Shown: positions 1-8,567, counted from the stretch's first letter. The stretch: DNA of 64,000 bases from an uncultured Oscillospiraceae bacterium (GCA_934597345.1 CAKTRJ010000001.1:48660-112659); one strand, 5' to 3'. Made by a program: numbers and translations. The notes: generated from the sequence alone by a model not told the origin.

Positions 1-282
1 GTGAAGATCTGCCAGAGGGAGCTGAACTGGAAGAAGCCCACCACCTATACGGTGCTGCGGAAGCTGTGCGAAAAGGGACTTTTCAAAAATGAGGACGGGC
101 TGGTGTCTGTGGTGATGAGCCAGGAGGAATTCTACGCCGCCCGGTCGGAGCAGTTCGTGGAGGAGAGCTTTGACGGGTCGCTGCCCGCCTTCATCACGGC
201 CTTTACCTCCCGCAAGAAGCTGTCGGCGGCGGAGGTGGAGGAGATCCAGCAGATGATCGACACATTCCGGAAGGAGGGCTGA
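1..282 (+). CDS. BlaI/MecI/CopY-family transcriptional repressor, 5' end cut by the window
   Basis: This is the C-terminal 93 residues of a penicillinase-repressor-type winged-helix regulator. It aligns along its whole length with the complete paralogue at 2792-3154: the first visible residues (VKICQRELNWKK) match its VKLGEAELGWKR about 27 residues in. The GTG at position 1 is therefore an internal valine and the real start lies outside the window. The visible part holds the recognition-helix half of the DNA-binding domain (TYTVLRKLCEKG) and the dimerisation tail. It lies 2 nt upstream of a BlaR1-like gene, the usual repressor-sensor arrangement. The sensor is expected to trigger cleavage or release of this repressor. 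Confidence 0.85.
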   Translation: MKICQRELNWKKPTTYTVLRKLCEKGLFKNEDGLVSVVMSQEEFYAARSEQFVEESFDGSLPAFITAFTSRKKLSAAEVEEIQQMIDTFRKEG

Positions 283-284
283 GC

Positions 285-2621
285 ATGGATGGCTTGCGTC
301 AATTGTTTATCGACTCATTGAATCTGGCGGTGGCGGCCAGCTGGCTGATCGTGGTGATCCTGCTGCTGCGGCCCTTGCTGAAGAAGATGGCCCCCAAGTG
401 GGTGCTGTGCGCCCTGTGGGCGCTGGTGGCGGTGCGGCTGGTGTGCCCGGTGATGCTGCACTCCGACGTGTCGGTCTACCGGCTGGCGGGTGACGCCGTG
501 CAGTCCAGCGGACAGGTGACGTATTTCGAGGATACGGGCTTCTGCGGCGACGTCCGCTACCGGCCTGCCACGCTGCTGCCCGGCGTATCGGCGGCCCTGA
601 CCGCGGCCGCGCCCATCAGCAGCACAGCGGACGATGCCGCGCCGGAGACTTTCGTGGATACGGCGGCACGGCCCTCGATGCCATCCCGTTCCATTGACAT
701 GAACCTGCTGTCCATTGCGTGGGCTGTGGGCATCTATATCATGGTGATGGCTGCGCTGGCGGGCTATCTGAGCCTGCGGAGCACGGTGGCGGCATCCATC
801 CCGCTGGAGGGCAATGTGTACCTGTGCGACAACATCAAGTCGCCCTTCATTCTGGGCGTGTTCCGGCCCCGTATCTACCTGACCTCCGGCATGGACGAGG
901 CGGCCCGGGACTGCGTGCTGCGGCACGAGAGAGCCCACCTGCGGCGGTGGGATCATGTGTGGAAGCCTCTGGGCTTTGGGCTGCTGGCGGTGTACTGGTA
1001 TAATCCGCTGGTGTGGCTGGCGTATATCCTGTTCTGCCGGGATATGGAGCTGGCCTGCGACGAGCGGGTGATCCGGGACATGGCGGCGGAGGAACGGGCC
1101 GCCTACTCTCAGGCGCTGCTAGATTGCAGTCAGGGCCGCCGTTGGGTGGCCGCCTGCCCCCTGGCCTTTGGCGAGGTGGGGGTCAAGACCCGGGTAAAGG
1201 CGGTGCTGTGGTATAAAAAGCCCGGCTTCTGGGTGTCGGTGGCGGCGGTGCTGGTGTGCATCGCGGTGGCGGTGTGCTTCCTGACCAACCCCAAGGGGGC
1301 GGCGAACGAGGAGCCCGACCTGTCTTTTGCAAACTACCAGAACGTGGCGACGCTGGCCTATCAGATGGGCGCTGTGACCGTGACCCAAGCCGACGGCACC
1401 GTTACCGCCATATCCGGCCCGGTGTTGGGCAAGCTGCTGGCAAATGCCGACTGGACGTATCAGGCGGCGGGCGAACCGAACGACGGCTCGGACAATACAT
1501 ATTATCTGAAGGTGCAGGTGGACGACAACACGGTGGTCCGTTTTTACGACGGAGTACCCATGGAGGGTGTGAAGATCACCGCCGGTGATGAGATCCGCTG
1601 GTACTACATGGGTGAAATGCACAATATTGATGTGCTTCAGGCGCTGACGCAGACCGACTATCTGCTGCGGGAATTGGCGGAGCAGGCGGATGGACTGGAT
1701 ACCTTCGATATGAGCTGGGTGGAGGGCGATATACTGTACCCGGACGACGACATCCCCGGTCCGGTGCTGTCCCGCTTCCTGCGGTCGCTGGATTGGCAGC
1801 CTATGGAGGATATAACAACCGAGATATTCAATCGGTCGGGCTATCAGGAAGTGGCTCAGTTGGTGCTGGGCGACAGCACAATGCATTTTTACGGTCTGCC
1901 GGATGGGGCGGACGAGGTCGTTGTGATCCACAGCGGCGGTACAGACTACTTCTACACCGTTTTGAACGGCTTCCGCGGTTGGCTGACGGGCGACGGCCGC
2001 TATCTGGGCCAGACAGACCAACAACCGGAGACCTATACCTTCGGTTCCTATGAGCAGGACGGCGACGCCGCCAACGGCAAGGAGCCCATCCAGTGGCTGG
2101 TGCTGGATCGTGACGGCGACAAGGTGCTGCTGCTCAGCAAGTACGCCCTGGACTATCAGTCCTTCATGCCATTCTACGAACCGGTGACGGGGCCCTTCAC
2201 TTGGGAGAACAGCTCCCTCCGCCGGTGGCTCAACAGCACGTTCCTCAACGCCGCGTTTAACAGCAGCGAGCGGCAGCGGCTGCTGACCACCACGGTCATC
2301 ACCTCGCCCGGCAGTCTCCATCGGGAGAACGGCCCCGTCACCACCGAGGATCGGGTGTTCCTGCTGAGCAATACGGAGGTGTATGCCTACTTTGCCAATG
2401 AGGCTGCCACCGCCGCCGAATATACCGCCTATGCCCTGTCAGAGAATCCCTGGGCCGGAAATGCTACTGCACCCGGCGCGGTGGATTGGTGGCTGCGTAC
2501 CACCGACGGCTACGACCATCCCGACAGCGTTCGCCCCAGCGGCCGTGTGGGCGAGGGAACGCGCGCCTATGAGGGCGAATATGTCCGCCCCGCCATCTGG
2601 GTCACCATGCCGGAAGGATAA
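285..2621 (+). CDS. BlaR1-like M56 metalloprotease sensor with C-terminal DUF6273-like domain
   Basis: This 778-residue membrane protein has the BlaR1/MecR1 layout. N-terminal hydrophobic segments lie near residues 15-55 and 140-163. A zinc-protease HExxH-type motif (HERAH, residues 214-218) is followed by the family signature NPLVW...CRDMELACDERV, and another membrane span lies near 311-335. The remaining ~440 residues should be outside the cell. In place of a penicillin-binding sensor domain, about residues 600-775 (from YTFGSYEQDG to the WWLRT and VRPAIWV motifs) look like DUF6273. No beta-lactamase or PBP gene is adjacent, so the ligand is unknown. The gene starts 2 nt after its BlaI-type repressor and is probably translationally coupled. 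Confidence 0.85.
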   Translation: MDGLRQLFIDSLNLAVAASWLIVVILLLRPLLKKMAPKWVLCALWALVAVRLVCPVMLHSDVSVYRLAGDAVQSSGQVTYFEDTGFCGDVRYRPATLLPGVSAALTAAAPISSTADDAAPETFVDTAARPSMPSRSIDMNLLSIAWAVGIYIMVMAALAGYLSLRSTVAASIPLEGNVYLCDNIKSPFILGVFRPRIYLTSGMDEAARDCVLRHERAHLRRWDHVWKPLGFGLLAVYWYNPLVWLAYILFCRDMELACDERVIRDMAAEERAAYSQALLDCSQGRRWVAACPLAFGEVGVKTRVKAVLWYKKPGFWVSVAAVLVCIAVAVCFLTNPKGAANEEPDLSFANYQNVATLAYQMGAVTVTQADGTVTAISGPVLGKLLANADWTYQAAGEPNDGSDNTYYLKVQVDDNTVVRFYDGVPMEGVKITAGDEIRWYYMGEMHNIDVLQALTQTDYLLRELAEQADGLDTFDMSWVEGDILYPDDDIPGPVLSRFLRSLDWQPMEDITTEIFNRSGYQEVAQLVLGDSTMHFYGLPDGADEVVVIHSGGTDYFYTVLNGFRGWLTGDGRYLGQTDQQPETYTFGSYEQDGDAANGKEPIQWLVLDRDGDKVLLLSKYALDYQSFMPFYEPVTGPFTWENSSLRRWLNSTFLNAAFNSSERQRLLTTTVITSPGSLHRENGPVTTEDRVFLLSNTEVYAYFANEAATAAEYTAYALSENPWAGNATAPGAVDWWLRTTDGYDHPDSVRPSGRVGEGTRAYEGEYVRPAIWVTMPEG

Positions 2622-2680
2622 ACCTATGTCATTCCGGGGAGGGCGAAGCCCTGACGTGGGAATCCGCACCTTACTGCGAC

Positions 2681-2718
2681 AGAGAAAACGGTTTCTGGAA
2701 AAGAAGCCGTTTTTTCTC
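2681..2718 (+). terminator. Intrinsic terminator after the first BlaI-BlaR1 pair
   Basis: A long stem pairs 2681-2696 with 2702-2718. It contains ACGGTTTCT against AGAAGCCGT, with AGAGAAAA against TTTTTTCTCT at the base, and ends in a T-rich tract. It separates the first module from the promoter of the second. Confidence 0.8.
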
Positions 2719-2772
2719 TTGACAAGACAGACTACATGGTGTAGTCTAAAAGAAAGACTACACCATGTAGTC
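2719..2772 (+). promoter_or_regulatory. Promoter with two BlaI/MecI-type operators
   Basis: A TTGACA box (2719-2724) and a TAGTCT -10-like box (2742-2747) are separated by 17 bp. Two 17-bp elements, 2730-2746 and 2756-2772, are exact reverse complements of each other. Each contains the TACA-N3-TGTA dyad typical of BlaI/MecI operators. The first covers the spacer and -10 box and the second the start-site region, so repressor binding should block initiation. The BlaI-type protein encoded just downstream is the obvious ligand, by inference. Confidence 0.85.
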
Positions 2773-2791
2773 GCATAAGGAGGGATGCAGG

Positions 2792-3154
2792 ATGACGGAA
2801 TTGCAGATGGGTGTGGTGGAATCGAAGTTCGCCGATATCATCTGGCGCACCGCGCCGGTCACGTCCTCCCAGTTGGTGAAGCTGGGGGAGGCGGAGCTGG
2901 GCTGGAAGCGCACCACCGTACACACGGTGCTGCGGCGGCTGTGTGACAAGGGACTGTTTCAGAACGACGGTGGCCTTGTAACGGTGAAAATGAGCCGGGA
3001 GGACTTTTACGCCCGCCAGAGCCGCCAGTATGTGGCCGACAGCTTTCACGGGTCGCTGCCCGCATTTATCGCGGCCTTTACCCAGGGCCGGAAGCTGACG
3101 GAGGAGGAACGGGATGAGATCCGCCGCATGATCGACGAAGCAGGGGAGGGCTGA
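2792..3154 (+). CDS. BlaI/MecI/CopY-family transcriptional repressor
   Basis: A complete 120-residue repressor of the penicillinase-repressor family. It has an N-terminal winged-helix domain (about residues 1-75, including WRTAPVTSSQLVK and TVHTVLRRLCDKG) and a C-terminal dimerisation segment. The start is supported by AAGGAGG about 8 nt upstream. Two TACA-N3-TGTA operators lie in its own promoter, so it is probably autoregulated. It is 2 nt from the downstream BlaR1-like gene. It is clearly homologous to the truncated repressor at the window start, indicating tandem duplication of the module. The inducing signal cannot be read from the sequence. Confidence 0.92.
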   Translation: MTELQMGVVESKFADIIWRTAPVTSSQLVKLGEAELGWKRTTVHTVLRRLCDKGLFQNDGGLVTVKMSREDFYARQSRQYVADSFHGSLPAFIAAFTQGRKLTEEERDEIRRMIDEAGEG

Positions 3155-3156
3155 CC

Positions 3157-6100
3157 ATGAACGAGGTCTTTGTGAAGCTGGCCAATATGAGCGTGGCCGC
3201 CGGATGGCTGATCCTGGTGGTGCTGGTGCTGCGGCTGGCGTTGAAAAAAGCGCCCCGGTGGATCACCTGCCTGCTGTGGGCGCTGGTGGCGGTGCGGCTG
3301 GTCTGCCCTGTCAGCCTGCAGTCGCCGGTGTCGGCCTATCAGGTGGCCACTCCGGCCGCCGTGCAGGATTCCGGCGGGGTGGAGTATTTCCAGTATGTTC
3401 ACGCCAGCGGCGACAAGCCTTCTATCCAGCTGGATGTGGAGACCATCCGTCCGGCGGAGATCACCCCGGCGCAGCAGGAGACGGCGGCGGACACGGCCCA
3501 TACCGTCACCCGCTATCTGCCGCCATATGTGACCATCTGGCTGGCGGTGGGCGGCGCGCTGCTGCTGTATGGCCTTGCCAGCACGCTGCGCCTGCGGTAT
3601 CGTGTGCGGGAGGGCATGCGCCTGCGGGAGAATATCTGGCTGTGCGACGCGGTGACGTCGCCCTTCCTGCTGGGCATCCTGCGGCCCCGCATCTATCTGC
3701 CCAGCGGCATGGACGAGGGGCAGATGGACTATGTGCTGGCCCATGAGCATGCCCATCTCCAGCGGGGCGACCATATCTGGAAGCCGCTGGGCTATCTGCT
3801 GCTGGCGGTCCACTGGTTCAACCCGCTGGTATGGGTGGCCTACTGGCTGTTCTGCCGGGATATCGAGACCGCCTGCGACGAGCGGGTGGTGCGCAGCCTG
3901 AGCGTTGAGGACAAGAAAGCCTATTCCAATGCGCTGCTGTCGTGCAGTCAGGGCCGCCGCATGGTGCTGGCCTGCCCGGTGGCCTTTGGCGAAGAGGGGG
4001 TAAAGGGCCGTATCAAGGCGGTCCTGAACTATAAAAAGCCCGCGTTCTGGGTGATCGCCGCGGCGGTCATCGCCTGCATCGTGGTGGCGGTCTGCTTCCT
4101 GACCGACCCTGTGGGCAAGACCGGACGGGGTACATTGACCTTTGTGGCGAAGGACAGCGTCGCCTGCGACTGGCGGGCGGACTTCACCGTGGAGACAAAG
4201 GACGCGGCGCTGGACGCCAATATCTATGCCGAGGTGTGGCGCGACGGCCAGTGCCGCACTACACAGCTTTGGCAGATGAGCCGCTATACCAATGAACTGA
4301 GCGTGCAGATGGTGCAGCCCGAGCGTAATTTGCAGACGCTGCCCATGTTCCAGCTGTGGGTGTTCAGCGATGTATACGGGGCCTATGGCGAGCTGTCGGA
4401 CGGCCTGAAGGAAATGCCGAAGGATACCACTGTTGCCGCCTATACCGACGGCGAGAAGCGGCAGGTGGCGGCGGGGGATGACATCGTGCTGATGGCCATG
4501 GCCGCGGACTTCGGCGGCGGCCTGCCCCAGTTCGACTGCCGCAAGCTGGAGAAGCAGCCCTCTATTGCCCGGGACGCCGACTATATGATCGTGGTGCGGG
4601 CGGCCTTTGCCGCCAGCGACACCACGCCCGACGAGAACATTCTGGGCCAGGATACCGACAGTGCCCACGAGTACCTGCTGCCCTCCATGGAGTGGCCGAT
4701 TAAGGTGGATATCGTGGGAGTCGAGGATCCCGGCAGCGTGACCCAGGACTTTGACAGATTTATCCGGGATAACCGGTGGGTCATGCATCCTGCCGGGGAG
4801 GCGGCGGAGCCGGAGCTGCACGGCTCGTATATCGTGCTTTACGGCCTTTACGCCGATAAACTGTATATCGACTCCGCCGCGGATCATATGCTGTGGGTGA
4901 CGCAGAAGCCGGGAATGGCGTCCGCCTATACCAGCAGTATGACCGGCAGCGAGATGGTGAAGGCCCTGAGCGGCTGGGCATGGCAGATGAAGAAGGATAT
5001 TGCCCGATCCGGGGAGACCATCCCGGATGCGGCGACCTTCTATGAACGGTTTCCGGACGGCGGCTTCCGCTGGGATATGTATGACGATGATAAGATGGCG
5101 CTGATAGACCTGCTGCGGCGCGACGTGCAGAGCGGTGATCTGACGGAGGAGCGGTGCCGTACCCTGCTGCTGAACACCGCGAAGCTGGACGGCGCTTATG
5201 CCGAGGGCTACGCCGCGGTGCTGACGGAGGCCTATCGGAAGGACGAGGCGGCCTATATGCAGGCATGGCGCGGCCTGACCTATCAGCAGCAGTCTGCCGT
5301 ACCGGCGGATCTGGACGACGTACTGCCCCAGGCTCTGGACGTCCGCTGGTCCTATGACAGCAGCGCCCTGTCCTGCCCCTATATGACCGTCAATGGCGGC
5401 GGCACCGTGTTCTATATGGAGATCCCCGACCAGCTGGCGGCCCGCATCGAGCAGCGTGTGGTGGAGAACGTGACCCTGGGCGGCTTTGAGACGCCTGCCG
5501 ACACCCACGGCTGGGGCAGCGACATTGTCTCCTGGACGGCGGAAAGCCCGGAGGTGCATCTGCGGTTCAGCCGGGAGGATTACAAAGATTTTTACAGCCT
5601 GTGTCGGGGCGATGGCGGCGTGTGGGGTCTCAGCACCAGCGACAATGTGGTGCAGGCGGATGCCGAGGTACGGGAGCTGCTGGCCATGATCCGGAGCCTG
5701 ACCGGCTGGGAGACAAAGAACGGGCGGGAAGCCCTCTCCGGCCTGACGTCGGCGGAGCTGATCTACAACGGTGAGACGCTGTATACCGTCAGCGACGCCG
5801 ACCATATGGCGCGGCTTGAGAACCTGCTGCAAAATGGAACGCAGTGCAGCTATGCCGCCAAAACGCCGCCGGAATGTGTCCAGCTGCGCCTGACGCGCAG
5901 CGACGGCACGACCTTCTCAGTGCTGGCGGCGCCGGATACACCCCACATCTACCTGCCGCCCTTCTACTACTACCGCTATAACGACTATGAATCCACCGGC
6001 ACTCAGCCGCTGCTGGATGCACTGGGGTTGAGCGCGTGGCCCGATGAGGTGATGAGCGGGGACTGCGGCCCATGGCTGACGGCGCTGCAAAACGAGCTGA

Positions 6101-6702
6101 CCCCCATGCCCCAGACGGGACAGAGCGGCGGCGCGTCCCTGGCCTTCCCCCTGACGGAGCAGGCGGTGACGGACGCGGTCAACGCCGTGGGCCTGCCCCT
6201 GACCGTTGCGGCCGACGAGACCCAATCCTATGCCGAGGGTCATATCGTGTATACCCTCCGCAACGGCGGGGAAGACATCTATCCGTGGTGCGCTGTCAGC
6301 AGCAGTGTCTATGACGGTGGCAAGCGGTATTTGCAGGTGATATATCTGCAAGCGGAAGGCGAGGATACCTCCTTCCGCTGCGAGGACTGGCAGAAGCCCA
6401 TCACACTGGCCGGTATGCTCTGGGGCGGCTTTGACGACGATGGTCAGCTCTACCGGCAGCTGTCCGCCCTGCCGCTCCCGGAGGATGCCACCAGCACCGG
6501 CTTCACTTGGCGGACCGATGTTAAGGGCGGCTTCTGCACCGTGGGCTACAGCGTCTCAGAGGTCCAGGGCGAGCCGATCCGGAAAAGTATCACCATTGGC
6601 TTCTATACCTCCGAGCAGGAGTACCTCCAGATGCGGAAGGAAGCCATGCAGCAGCGGGAGAAAACCATCATTGCCGCGCAGGAGCAGCTGAACGGAAATT
6701 GA
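3157..6702 (+). CDS. BlaR1-like M56 metalloprotease sensor with ~860-residue extracytoplasmic region
   Basis: At 1181 residues this is about twice the length of BlaR1 (~600). The N-terminal third is BlaR1-like: hydrophobic segments near residues 12-50 and 125-145, zinc motif HEHAH (196-200), then NPLVW, CRDIETACDERV, and a span near 291-316. Everything after about residue 317 should be extracytoplasmic. I recognise no transpeptidase motifs there and no DUF6273 match like the one in the upstream paralogue; the region looks like several alpha/beta modules. A GGGGAGGG ribosome site precedes the ATG. It follows its repressor by 2 nt. The ligand is unknown and a beta-lactam sensing role would be a guess. 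Confidence 0.8.
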   Translation: MNEVFVKLANMSVAAGWLILVVLVLRLALKKAPRWITCLLWALVAVRLVCPVSLQSPVSAYQVATPAAVQDSGGVEYFQYVHASGDKPSIQLDVETIRPAEITPAQQETAADTAHTVTRYLPPYVTIWLAVGGALLLYGLASTLRLRYRVREGMRLRENIWLCDAVTSPFLLGILRPRIYLPSGMDEGQMDYVLAHEHAHLQRGDHIWKPLGYLLLAVHWFNPLVWVAYWLFCRDIETACDERVVRSLSVEDKKAYSNALLSCSQGRRMVLACPVAFGEEGVKGRIKAVLNYKKPAFWVIAAAVIACIVVAVCFLTDPVGKTGRGTLTFVAKDSVACDWRADFTVETKDAALDANIYAEVWRDGQCRTTQLWQMSRYTNELSVQMVQPERNLQTLPMFQLWVFSDVYGAYGELSDGLKEMPKDTTVAAYTDGEKRQVAAGDDIVLMAMAADFGGGLPQFDCRKLEKQPSIARDADYMIVVRAAFAASDTTPDENILGQDTDSAHEYLLPSMEWPIKVDIVGVEDPGSVTQDFDRFIRDNRWVMHPAGEAAEPELHGSYIVLYGLYADKLYIDSAADHMLWVTQKPGMASAYTSSMTGSEMVKALSGWAWQMKKDIARSGETIPDAATFYERFPDGGFRWDMYDDDKMALIDLLRRDVQSGDLTEERCRTLLLNTAKLDGAYAEGYAAVLTEAYRKDEAAYMQAWRGLTYQQQSAVPADLDDVLPQALDVRWSYDSSALSCPYMTVNGGGTVFYMEIPDQLAARIEQRVVENVTLGGFETPADTHGWGSDIVSWTAESPEVHLRFSREDYKDFYSLCRGDGGVWGLSTSDNVVQADAEVRELLAMIRSLTGWETKNGREALSGLTSAELIYNGETLYTVSDADHMARLENLLQNGTQCSYAAKTPPECVQLRLTRSDGTTFSVLAAPDTPHIYLPPFYYYRYNDYESTGTQPLLDALGLSAWPDEVMSGDCGPWLTALQNELTPMPQTGQSGGASLAFPLTEQAVTDAVNAVGLPLTVAADETQSYAEGHIVYTLRNGGEDIYPWCAVSSSVYDGGKRYLQVIYLQAEGEDTSFRCEDWQKPITLAGMLWGGFDDDGQLYRQLSALPLPEDATSTGFTWRTDVKGGFCTVGYSVSEVQGEPIRKSITIGFYTSEQEYLQMRKEAMQQREKTIIAAQEQLNGN

Positions 6703-6779
6703 GAGAAGGCGGGGGAGACCCCGCCTTCCGCGAAGGGATTGCGATGATATGTCGAATGACGACCGGAAAGGAGAAGCCT

Positions 6780-7265
6780 ATGAAAACCAAGACTGCCCTA
6801 TGCCTGACGATCCTGGTGATGCTGGTGTGCGCCATGAATATGACCATGGTCTGGCAGCTGACCCACATCAGGGAGAGCAGGACCGTGGAGTTGACGGCCA
6901 CGGCGGCAAATGCTGATCAGGGTGCCGGAACTGTCTGCGTTACAAAGCCGACCGGCACACTGTATGTGCCGGATGTGCTGAGGGACAGTATTTCTCCGGC
7001 GACCATGGCATCCCTGGTAGGCCAAAAGGTGTATTTCCGCATGACGAATTCTGTGGCGCGGTCGTTTTCCGAAGATGGGATGGGGGCCATCGTGGCCCTG
7101 CGCACCGACACGCAGGACATTTTCACGCTGGACGACTATAACCGTGCCATGCAGGCGGATAATGCCCAGGGCTGGCCGGTATGGTTCATGATCGAAGGCG
7201 CCCTTCTGGCGCTGTTGCTCTATTTTGCGTGGAAGCTGCGGAAGGAGAAAACGGCCGCCGGGTAA
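6780..7265 (+). CDS. Hypothetical two-pass membrane protein
   Basis: The ATG at 6780 is preceded by AAAGGAG at a good distance; upstream in-frame starts have no ribosome site. The 161-residue product has a hydrophobic segment at about residues 4-22 (TALCLTILVMLVCAMNM) and a second near 134-152, followed by a basic tail, so the ~110 residues between should face outside. I recognise no family. It follows the BlaR1-like gene by 77 nt on the same strand with no obvious promoter, so it may belong to that operon and be an accessory or target of the sensor. Confidence 0.7.
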   Translation: MKTKTALCLTILVMLVCAMNMTMVWQLTHIRESRTVELTATAANADQGAGTVCVTKPTGTLYVPDVLRDSISPATMASLVGQKVYFRMTNSVARSFSEDGMGAIVALRTDTQDIFTLDDYNRAMQADNAQGWPVWFMIEGALLALLLYFAWKLRKEKTAAG

Positions 7266-7279
7266 TTTTTGTACCCCAC

Positions 7280-7307
7280 AAAGCCTCCCTCGTCAGAGGG
7301 AGGCTTT
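7280..7307 (+). terminator. GC-rich hairpin, terminator or repeat remnant
   Basis: A 12-bp stem (AAAGCCTCCCTC against GAGGGAGGCTTT) with loop GTCA. There is no T-run after it on the plus strand. The sequence matches one end of the longer hairpin element at 58658-58778, so it may be a fragment of that dispersed repeat serving as the operon terminator. Confidence 0.55.
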
Positions 7308-7357
7308 GACGTCGTATGTCCCGCCGCAATTTTACAAAAATTTTGCCGAAAAATGCC

Positions 7358-7392
7358 TTGACAATAAGTGAATAAACGTTTATTATCAAAGC
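7358..7392 (+). promoter_or_regulatory. Sigma-A promoter and palindromic operator of the TetR gene
   Basis: TTGACA (7358-7363), 17-bp spacer, TATTAT (7381-7386). A perfect 14-bp palindrome AATAAACGTTTATT (7371-7384) overlaps the -10 box and is a likely site for the TetR protein itself. The predicted transcription start, about 7 nt after the -10 box, coincides with the ATG at 7393, and there is no Shine-Dalgarno sequence between them. Confidence 0.85.
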
Positions 7393-7974
7393 ATGAGAAC
7401 GATAGATACAGAAAAACGGGATAAAGTGGTGCAGACCGTCCTCCAGATCACCATGGAGGAGGGGCTTGCCGCATTGTCCTTTGACAAGCTGGCGAAGCGG
7501 GCCGGCATCAGCACCGGTACCCCCTACGTGTACTATAAGGACAAGACCGACATGCTCTCCCGCATCTACGCCCAGGTGTGGGCCGGCTTGCAGGAGGGCT
7601 TGCAGCAGGCCATCGACATAGGTCGTACCCCCGGTGAGAAGCTGTTTTTCGGTCTGCGCCAGTTGGCTGAGACCTTCCTGGCCCACCCGAAGGAGGCGCA
7701 CTTTTTCCTTTCGGTGCTGAACGCGCCGGAGTTCGTCACGCAGGAGGTGCTGCGGGAGAACTGCCTGCCCTCGCCGTCGCTGATGGCGGTGTATCAGGAG
7801 ACCATTGCCCGGCGGTTGATGAAGACCGATAACATCGCCTACATCAATGCCATGCTGTTCGGGCCGCTGTTCCTGATCATGCAGCAGCACCGCCAGAGCG
7901 GGACGCCTGCTGTCATGAGCGAGGTGGAGCGTGTGCTGGATCTTTCGGTGTCCGCCGTGCTGAAGATCCGATGA
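7393..7974 (+). CDS. TetR/AcrR-family transcriptional regulator
   Basis: A 193-residue TetR-type repressor. The N-terminal helix-turn-helix spans about residues 10-55, with the signature LSFDKLAKRAGISTGTPYVYYKDKTDML split over helices 2-4. The C-terminal ligand-binding domain is not assignable to a ligand. The ATG at 7393 is the only start that keeps the DNA-binding domain intact. It lies at the predicted transcription start with no ribosome site, so the mRNA may be leaderless. A palindrome over the -10 box suggests autorepression. No efflux pump is directly downstream, so its other targets are unknown. Confidence 0.92.
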   Translation: MRTIDTEKRDKVVQTVLQITMEEGLAALSFDKLAKRAGISTGTPYVYYKDKTDMLSRIYAQVWAGLQEGLQQAIDIGRTPGEKLFFGLRQLAETFLAHPKEAHFFLSVLNAPEFVTQEVLRENCLPSPSLMAVYQETIARRLMKTDNIAYINAMLFGPLFLIMQQHRQSGTPAVMSEVERVLDLSVSAVLKIR

Positions 7975-8016
7975 ATACAGGGTTTCCGATGATAATAAAA
8001 TGATCATTCAGAAAAA

Positions 8017-8060
8017 AATAACAGCAGGAGCGGGAGTGACCTCCCGCTCCTGCTGTTATT
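8017..8060 (-). terminator. Intrinsic terminator between convergent TetR and holin-like genes
   Basis: A perfect 20-bp stem (8017-8036 with 8041-8060, core ACAGCAGGAGCGGGAG) with loop TGAC. The A-run on its left is a U-run for minus-strand transcripts, so it ends the holin-like gene, whose stop codon lies inside the stem. It may also stop TetR transcripts. Confidence 0.9.
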
Positions 8061-8334
8061 CTTCGCTGCATTCGCCGTTGATACAGACCTGCTTCACCGT
8101 CTGGTCAAGACCGGTGGCGGCCAGACCACTGACAATGCCCACCGCGGCGGCCGAGATCACGTCCCCGGCAGGAAAGTCCGGCATGACGAACAGACCGGCG
8201 ATGCCCAGCACCGCGCCGGTGGCGGCGCAGATAATGGGGATCCACTTGTTTCTGAGGGGCGAGGCCTTTACCAGAAGGCCCACCACATAGGCGATGGCCG
8301 TGATGGCGGCCACGCCCGCGATCCCAAGATCCAT
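8056..8334 (-). CDS. Small holin-like membrane protein
   Basis: A 92-residue protein with two or three hydrophobic segments: about residues 6-22, 33-52 and a weaker one near 60-78 (AAAVGIVSGLAATGLDQ). It ends in a short polar tail with two cysteines. The pattern, including GIVSGLAATGLDQTVKQ, resembles phage holins of the A118/phi-type found singly in many clostridial chromosomes. The ribosome site is GAGAGGAGG. No endolysin, portal or other phage gene is nearby, so it is either a lone prophage remnant or a domesticated holin-like pore. Assignment is by resemblance only. Confidence 0.6.
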   Translation of the reverse strand: MDLGIAGVAAITAIAYVVGLLVKASPLRNKWIPIICAATGAVLGIAGLFVMPDFPAGDVISAAAVGIVSGLAATGLDQTVKQVCINGECSEE

Positions 8335-8506
8335 GGAGTTTCCTCCTCTCCGGCAGGCCAGCCATGATGCGCCTGCCTATCACATTATATGAATAATGAC
8401 TGCGATATGCGGCTGCCTGATGGGAGCGATCAGCGGACGAAATGGATTTGTGCAATGTCTACGAATCCGGGTGGGAAAATTCGGGAGAGATTGGAGAAGA
8501 AAAGGC

Positions 8507-8535
8507 TTGCATTTTGTCACAGGTGCCGCTATAAT
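8507..8535 (+). promoter_or_regulatory. Sigma-A promoter for the uracil permease leader
   Basis: TTGCAT (8507-8512), 17-bp spacer, perfect TATAAT (8530-8535). Transcription should begin near 8542. No second promoter is visible between the leader terminator and the permease gene, so this promoter should drive both. Confidence 0.85.
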
Positions 8536-8567
8536 AGTCAAGAAAATTTTGAGAGGGGGAACGCGCC

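Noticed and set aside
3046..5832. A 928-codon open frame on the minus strand inside the second BlaR1-like gene
   Set aside because: It is antisense to a clear BlaR1-like protein; the product is rich in His, Arg, Gln and Gly with no domain pattern, the usual result of high-GC third positions on the opposite strand.
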